DNA from: Deinococcus frigens DSM 12807
GTDB taxonomy: Bacteria; Deinococcota; Deinococci; Deinococcales; Deinococcaceae
Assembly: GCF_000701425.1 (NCBI RefSeq)
Contig: NZ_JNIW01000047.1
Coordinates: 1 to 29,298 of the forward strand
Direction of reading: 5' to 3'
DNA length: 29,298 nt
This document shows, piece by piece, positions 25,086 through 29,298 of the stretch. The notes under the pieces were generated by a model, which saw only the letters and a program-made list of their open reading frames with translations, was not told the DNA's origin and did no database searches. The translations under genes and the position numbers were made by a program. Numbering within the stretch: the first letter of the stretch is position 1; each line of letters opens with the position of its first letter.

Positions 25086-25161
25086 CGCGCATCCCAGCCT
25101 GGACACGCGGGGCTTGTCCGCACCAGACGGCAGGGCGGGCTGCCCCGCCGTGACCTCCGGC

Positions 25162-25554
25162 TCAGCGGTTGAGCGGCGGTGCCGTCAGGGCGTCCCGGAT
25201 CTCGGCCAGCAGCTTTTCCTCGTTGCTGGGTTCGGCCACCACCTCCCTTTCCTGGCGTTTGAAACGTTCCATCAGGTGGGCAAAGGGAGTGATCACAAAG
25301 AAATAGACCACGGCGGCAGTGATGAGGAAGTTGATCAACGCGGTCAGGAAGGTGCCGTATTTGAAGACGCTGCCGTTCACCGTCAATTGCAGTGCATCGA
25401 AGTTGGGCACGCCCCCGAAAATGCCGATGATGGGCATGATCACGCCGTTGGTCAGGGCGGTCACCACGCCGCCGAAGGCCGCCCCGATGATCACCCCGAC
25501 CGCCAGATCGATGAGATTGCCGCGCAACAGGAACTTCTGGAATCCACTGACCAT
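25162..25554 (-). CDS. mscL: Large-conductance mechanosensitive channel
   Basis: 130 residues, normal for MscL. It opens under membrane tension to release solutes in osmotic downshock. The N-terminal helix and first membrane helix are FQKFLLRGNLIDLAVGVIIGAAFGGVVTALTNGVIMPIIG (about 5-45), with the Gly/Ala-rich pore face; the second membrane helix is LINFLITAAVVYFFVI (about 75-92), and the cytoplasmic tail ends in a charged helix with EKLLAEIRDAL. The ATG at 25552-25554 is chosen because it lies directly before the amphipathic N-helix; the open frame continues 22 codons upstream. No clear ribosome site. Confidence 0.95.
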   Translation of the reverse strand: MVSGFQKFLLRGNLIDLAVGVIIGAAFGGVVTALTNGVIMPIIGIFGGVPNFDALQLTVNGSVFKYGTFLTALINFLITAAVVYFFVITPFAHLMERFKRQEREVVAEPSNEEKLLAEIRDALTAPPLNR

Positions 25555-25776
25555 CCGCGAATCTTTCCACCTTGCGCGGAGAAATGGAAATCTGGACACT
25601 TTTTTCTGGCTGTGCCGCACCTATCGAACCCCCGTGAATTGCGCCGGGCTGTACCGCTGAGGCCCACCGCACTGGCCCGGCGAAATGTGTGTCTCCGGTG
25701 ACTGGCGGGCCGGAACCTAAAACGGCGTTTAGCCAACCTGAACTCAGCGTGCCCCCGCCGCTTCCAGACTGGCGGC

Positions 25777-26193
25777 ATGGCAGATAAAAAGCTGGCTGAC
25801 CTTTCCGAACAGATGCGTAAAATCGACATCGCCATGCTCTCTACCCACGCCGAAAACGGCAATATCGCCGGGCGGCCCATGAGCAACAACGGCGAGGTGG
25901 ACTACGACGGCACCTCGTATTACTTCACCAACGAGAACACCCATACCGTGGGCGAGATCGAGGCGGACCCCAAAGTTTCGCTGGCCTTTATGGGGCAGCA
26001 GGGCTTCTCGGTGGCCGTGGAGGGCCAGGCCAAACTGAGCCGTGACAAGGCGCAGATGAAAGAGCACTGGTCCCCGGACCTGGACCAGTGGTTCAAAGAC
26101 GGCATCGACACGCCCGACATCGTGATGATCCAGGTCAGCGCCACCCGCGTGCATTACTGGGACGGTGGGGACGAGGGCGAGATCAAGCTGTAG
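25777..26193 (+). CDS. PPOX-fold general stress protein
   Basis: 138 residues of the pyridoxamine-5'-phosphate-oxidase-like split barrel, general stress protein 26 type. The flavin-binding style features are MLSTHAENGNIAGRPM (about 20-35), YFTNENTHTVGEIEADPKVSLAFM (about 48-71) and VAVEGQAKLS; the end VSATRVHYWDGGDEGEI is typical. It probably binds FMN, FAD or F420; the reaction is unknown. ATG 25777 has no ribosome site; a CAGACT 6 nt before it is a weak -10 candidate. Confidence 0.9.
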   Translation: MADKKLADLSEQMRKIDIAMLSTHAENGNIAGRPMSNNGEVDYDGTSYYFTNENTHTVGEIEADPKVSLAFMGQQGFSVAVEGQAKLSRDKAQMKEHWSPDLDQWFKDGIDTPDIVMIQVSATRVHYWDGGDEGEIKL

Positions 26194-26205
26194 CCTCCCT
26201 CCACC

Positions 26206-26243
26206 AGAAAGCCGGCGCGGGGGCCTCCTCACGCTGGCTTTCT
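26206..26243. terminator. Terminator hairpin between convergent genes
   Basis: AGAAAGCCGGCG (26206-26217) pairs with CGCTGGCTTTCT (26232-26243), 12 bp with one G-T pair on one strand. It lies 13 bp after the PPOX gene stop and 28 bp from the CAO-like gene stop; the stem ends are T-rich on both strands. Confidence 0.65.
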
Positions 26244-26270
26244 CAGATCCCTGGATTTTACCGACTGGGC

Positions 26271-28085
26271 CTACGGCTGGTAGGTCTTGAGAAACTCTCC
26301 CAGGCCGCTCACGCCTTTCTGCCCGCTGCGGTAAAACACCAGACTGATCGGCAGATTGCTGCCGCTGGCCGGAATGAAGTCGATGTTGAGGCGGTCCGAT
26401 CCCGCGCGCCACAGCAGCACGGGTTCCTGCGGCTTGATGGCATTGCCGCTTCTGGGCAGCTTGATGGTCTGGCTCAGCGGGCCGTCCTGCACGTTCATGG
26501 CCCCCCGGTACAGGCCGCCGCGCGGGCTGAGGGCCACCGCCATGCCTGCCGCGCCGTTGACCTCCAGATCGTACAGGACGCCGTAATTGCCGCTCAGGCG
26601 CACCGGCTGGTTCGTCAGTTTGTCGATGCCGTCGATGGCCGGGTCAAGCTGGCCGTCTCCGATCACGATGCGGGCGGGCAGCGTGCCCAGATTGACGCGC
26701 AGGTGGCGCACGGCATTAGGAAAGGTGCCGCGCACGTGCTTGCCATCGCCGGGCAGGTAGGGCAACTGCTGGGCCACCTGTGCGCTGGGGGGCAGGCCGT
26801 CTTCGAGCATCAGGAAGGTCAGCTCCACGCGGCCCGAGGCGGTCAGGTCCTGCATCACATTCGCGCCGCTGCCCACGCCCAGGGTGGGACTGGCGTAGAC
26901 GGCGGCGGACTGGCCGGGGGCCAGGGTCAACCGTGGACCGCCGGTGCTGGCAAAGTAATCGAGCAGCGTGACCTGCCCCAGCAGGCCCTCGACGCGGGTG
27001 GGGGCCGTCTCGCCTTGGCGCAGCGTGCGGACCTCTACCGGGCGGTCCTCGATGTTGCGGGCCAGCACGTACAGCCGCGCGGGTTTGCCCAAGCCGTTGA
27101 GGTGGTAGGCAAGCAGCCGCACCGGCCCCGCCAGCGTGTCCTGGTACAGCACGCCGCTGCGGGTGGGCACTTCGGGGCTGTCACTGAAGATCAGCGGAAA
27201 GGAGGTCCCGGCCACTGGCAGCACCGCTGCCGAGGGGTAATTCAGCACCTGCGCGTCGAGAAAGCGGTCACCGGGAGCAGCGTACTTGAGGGCGTAGGTC
27301 AGCGGGCTGTCCAGCGGCGCGCCCTGCACGGTGACGGTGCGCGTGAACGGCACGCTGCTCAGGCCCCGGCTGTTGGTGACGCTCAGGCCCACCGCATAGG
27401 TGCCGGGCTGAAAGAAAGCGTCCTGGCGGCCCGCCCACTTGCGCGAGGTCAGGTCCGCGCCGTCCGGGTCATAGGCGTACTCGGTGTAGACCACCCGCTC
27501 GCCGGGGGCGTAGACCAGTTTATCGGTGGAAAACCGCGCCTGTGGGGCCAGCGGGTTGCCGCCGTCGCGCAGGGCAGTCAGGGTCAGCGCCCGGCCCGTG
27601 TCGTCGGCGGCGCTGAGGTTGGCGTCCAGGGCGTCGGCCAGCGTGCGGGCGCTCAGGTACACCGCGCCGTCAATGATCAGCGCGGTCCCGGCGGGCTGCG
27701 GCACCCCGGCCAGCGAGGCCGTGCCGTCCGGGGCCACCATCACGCGCCCCAGGCCCAGTTGCCCGGTCCCCCCCACCTGCACGGGGTGGCCCAGCAGCGC
27801 CGCCGTCTCGCGCAGCGGCAGCAGCGTGCGCCCGCCGATCAGCCGGGGCGGGGCCAGCCAGCGCGCGGCGTCGCCGTTCACGTTCAGGTCCGGGGCGTCC
27901 ACCGTAAAGGTCAACTGCACCGATCCGGCAGTCACGGTGGTGGACAGGGCGGGGGCGGCCAGCGTAGACAGCACGGCGCTCAGGTACAGGGCAGATCTGG
28001 GGCGTTGCAGTCGCAGGGCACAGCCCCGGAGCAACGGTTGAACGAAAAGGGAGACGGCGCGCACCGGGGGAGTATGCCCGGCCAA
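26271..28085 (-). CDS. Large secreted protein with copper-amine-oxidase-like N-domain and PKD-like domain
   Basis: 604 residues. After a long basic n-region there is a signal helix (about 31-49, SALYLSAVLSTLAAPALS). Residues about 60-165 match the copper amine oxidase N-terminal-like domain: RLIGGRTLLPLRETAALLG and IIDGAVYLSARTLADALD are its typical repeat motifs; despite the name it is a surface-binding module. Residues about 180-255 look PKD-like (FSTDKLVYAPGERVVYTEYAYDPDGADLTSRKWAG...). The rest (about 260-604) is beta-rich and unrecognised; it may be a cell-surface or S-layer-associated protein. The start is unsure: TTG at 28083-28085 or GTG at 28062-28064, neither with a ribosome site. 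Confidence 0.8.
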   Translation of the reverse strand: MAGHTPPVRAVSLFVQPLLRGCALRLQRPRSALYLSAVLSTLAAPALSTTVTAGSVQLTFTVDAPDLNVNGDAARWLAPPRLIGGRTLLPLRETAALLGHPVQVGGTGQLGLGRVMVAPDGTASLAGVPQPAGTALIIDGAVYLSARTLADALDANLSAADDTGRALTLTALRDGGNPLAPQARFSTDKLVYAPGERVVYTEYAYDPDGADLTSRKWAGRQDAFFQPGTYAVGLSVTNSRGLSSVPFTRTVTVQGAPLDSPLTYALKYAAPGDRFLDAQVLNYPSAAVLPVAGTSFPLIFSDSPEVPTRSGVLYQDTLAGPVRLLAYHLNGLGKPARLYVLARNIEDRPVEVRTLRQGETAPTRVEGLLGQVTLLDYFASTGGPRLTLAPGQSAAVYASPTLGVGSGANVMQDLTASGRVELTFLMLEDGLPPSAQVAQQLPYLPGDGKHVRGTFPNAVRHLRVNLGTLPARIVIGDGQLDPAIDGIDKLTNQPVRLSGNYGVLYDLEVNGAAGMAVALSPRGGLYRGAMNVQDGPLSQTIKLPRSGNAIKPQEPVLLWRAGSDRLNIDFIPASGSNLPISLVFYRSGQKGVSGLGEFLKTYQP

Positions 28086-28430
28086 CTTGATTCAAATCTG
28101 TGCGGATTGTCTCCCCGGCTTTTCATGCCAGGTGTGAAGACCGTCGTCCAGGACGCGCAGCGCTTGATTTACCCCCAGTGGGGGGGGCCGGATGCAGGAG
28201 CAGGAATGGGTCCCCGCCATCACCCTGCCCGTGTGCGGCCCCGGCCCCTCTCCCGCCCACTGCGCTGGGGAGGAAAAGCGCCTGACTGATTGATCTGGCC
28301 TGAGCCATAGCAGGCCCGGTGGGCAGCAGCGACAAACGGGTGGGGCGGCGGCCTTTGGGGGCGGGTCCGCCCTCCCGCCAAGGCCTGTCAATGTCCGCTT
28401 TCATTCCAAACTCTTTCACCCTGTGCGACA
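28086..28430. other. Intergenic region with a strong hairpin, no gene seen
   Basis: About 345 bp between divergent genes. Open frames here have no start signals or recognisable motifs and look like chance coding. The clearest structure is the hairpin at 28350-28385. Regulatory sequence for the two flanking genes is expected here. Confidence 0.5.
28350..28385. repeat. Strong hairpin upstream of ftsH
   Basis: Outer arms GGCCTT (28350-28355) and AAGGCC (28380-28385); inner arms GGGCGG (28359-28364) and CCGCCC (28367-28372) around a GT loop. No T-run, so it is not an obvious terminator; it lies about 45 bp before the ftsH -10. Confidence 0.5.
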
Positions 28431-28436
28431 TAGACT
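28431..28436 (+). promoter_or_regulatory. -10 of the ftsH leader
   Basis: TAGACT, 6 nt before the ATG at 28443 that opens a 14-codon frame. The spacing fits a leaderless transcript starting at that ATG. Confidence 0.5.
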
Positions 28437-28442
28437 GGGCGC

Positions 28443-28487
28443 ATGTCGCCCCGCGCAAAATTCGATGCCGCCAGCAGGCCCGCATGA
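28443..28487 (+). CDS. Possible 14-aa leaderless leader peptide of ftsH
   Basis: [14 protein letters not shown], starting 6 nt after a TAGACT hexamer and ending in TGA at 28485-28487, which overlaps the ftsH ATG as ATGA. If the transcript starts at 28443, ribosomes would translate this frame first and reach the ftsH start by termination-reinitiation. No homology is claimed; the evidence is spacing and overlap only. Confidence 0.45.
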   Translation: MSPRAKFDAASRPA

Positions 28488-29298
28488 AGAAGCTGCCGTG
28501 GGGCTGGGGACTGCTGGCCGGCGTGTTGCTGGTGCTGGTGGTGGTCAGCCTGACCCTGCCGCGAGGCGGCGGCAACGACATTACCCTGACCGATTTCGCT
28601 GCCAGCGTGCGCGGCGGCCAGGTGCAGAGCGCCAACATCACCTTCCAGAACGGCACGGCGCTGGTGACCGGTCAGCTTCAGGGGGGCCAGGAGTACCGCA
28701 CCCGCACCCTGGCCAACGATCCGCTGATCGAGCTGGCGCGCTTGCAGGGCCGGGGCGTCACGGTGGCCTACGCCGCCCCCTCCCGCCTGAGCGTGTTCGG
28801 CGTGCTGAGCGTGCTGCTGACCCTGGCCCTGATCGTGGGTCTGGTGATCTTGCTGCTGCGCAGCCGCCAGACTTCGGGCACCGACGCCGCCAGCAACTTC
28901 GGCAAGTCCAAAGCTGCGGTGATCGCCGAGGGCCAGATCAAGCTCAACTTCACCGACGTCGCCGGCTGCGACGAGGCCAAGCAGGATTTGCAAGAGGTCG
29001 TGGATTTCCTCCGCCAGCCCGAGAAATACCACCTCCTCGGTGCCCGCATCCCCCACGGCGTATTGCTCGTCGGTCCTCCCGGCTCCGGCAAGACTCTTCT
29101 TGCTAAAGCGGTGGCCGGGGAAGCCAAAGTCCCCTACTTCTCCATCTCCGGTTCAGACTTCGTGGAGATGTTCGTCGGCGTGGGCGCAGCGCGCGTCCGT
29201 GACCTGTTCGAGCAGGCGCGCAAGAGCGCGCCCTGTATCGTCTTCATTGACGAGATCGACGCGGTGGGCCGCAAGCGCGGCGTCTCGATGCAGGGCGG
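28484..29298 (+). CDS. ftsH: ATP-dependent zinc metalloprotease FtsH (5' part, cut by window end)
   Basis: First 271 residues. Membrane helix 1 (about 5-26, [22 protein letters not shown]), a periplasmic domain (about 27-100, beginning [21 protein letters not shown]), helix 2 (about 107-125, [19 protein letters not shown]), then the AAA+ domain: [21 protein letters not shown] (about 150-170), Walker A GPPGSGKT, the pore-loop [17 protein letters not shown] and Walker [17 protein letters not shown]. The zinc protease domain lies beyond the window. It degrades misfolded membrane and short-lived proteins. The start ATG overlaps the stop of a possible leader peptide; AGG at 28475-28477 is only a weak ribosome site. 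Confidence 0.94.
   Translation, partial: MKKLPWGWGLLAGVLLVLVVVSLTLPRGGGNDITLTDFAASVRGGQVQSANITFQNGTALVTGQLQGGQEYRTRTLANDPLIELARLQGRGVTVAYAAPSRLSVFGVLSVLLTLALIVGLVILLLRSRQTSGTDAASNFGKSKAAVIAEGQIKLNFTDVAGCDEAKQDLQEVVDFLRQPEKYHLLGARIPHGVLLVGPPGSGKTLLAKAVAGEAKVPYFSISGSDFVEMFVGVGAARVRDLFEQARKSAPCIVFIDEIDAVGRKRGVSMQG

Noticed and set aside
26088..28289. A 733-codon plus-strand open frame
   Set aside because: It is antisense to the CAO-like protein gene, rich in Gln/Gly/Ala/Arg/His, with no motif, signal or ribosome site.

Overview
The window is a GC-rich bacterial chromosome segment that most resembles the genus Deinococcus (Deinococcota). The inference rests on three things: the gene set (NMN adenylyltransferase-Nudix fusion, methylglyoxal synthase, duplicated GNAT, copper-amine-oxidase-like surface protein, FtsH); the recurrent placement of a TANNNT -10 hexamer only 5-7 nt before start codons, typical of leaderless Deinococcus mRNAs; and many short non-autonomous insertion elements. 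No rRNA, tRNA, CRISPR array, phage gene or full-length transposase was seen.

Layout. 1-3.4 kb: end of a small hairpin element, mgsA (-), a secreted YbjN-like protein (-), a bifunctional NMNAT/Nudix NAD-metabolism enzyme (+), and an alpha/beta hydrolase (-) whose 5' end is replaced by a 216-bp MITE. 3.4-6.4 kb: hemL followed by a CoA-binding protein in a GTGA-coupled pair (-), then an APH-type kinase gene (+) split by a 131-bp hairpin element. 6.4-8.7 kb: a single-pass membrane protein (-) and a lipoprotein alpha/beta hydrolase (+). 8.8-12.6 kb: a minus-strand operon, thiP-like permease, mazE, mazF, thiQ-like ATPase, thiamine diphosphokinase. A toxin-antitoxin pair sits inside this probable thiamine salvage operon, and three of its four junctions are 4-base stop/start overlaps. 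12.8-17.1 kb: plus-strand housekeeping genes (polyferredoxin, threonine synthase, OPRT-like PRTase, agmatine deiminase), each with its own leaderless-type promoter. 17.1-20.5 kb: a second MITE, short leader ORFs, an ABC exporter and a two-domain GNAT acetyltransferase 19 nt downstream. 20.5-22.8 kb: a DsbA-fold protein, an AhpD-like protein with a third MITE against its promoter, and a frameshifted methyltransferase. 22.8-28.1 kb: a TM2 protein, a MetY-like enzyme, MscL, a PPOX-fold stress protein and a large secreted PKD/CAO-like protein. The right edge holds the start of ftsH, preceded by a possible 14-codon leaderless leader peptide overlapping the ftsH start.

The most notable features are: (i) two short-element families that break, extend or abut genes (five copies seen), one with a hairpin whose loop is conserved while its stem sequence has changed; (ii) mazEF coupled by translational overlaps into the thiamine operon; (iii) the ftsH leader peptide; (iv) the general leaderless architecture at about 14 starts. 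No convincing new defence system is visible.
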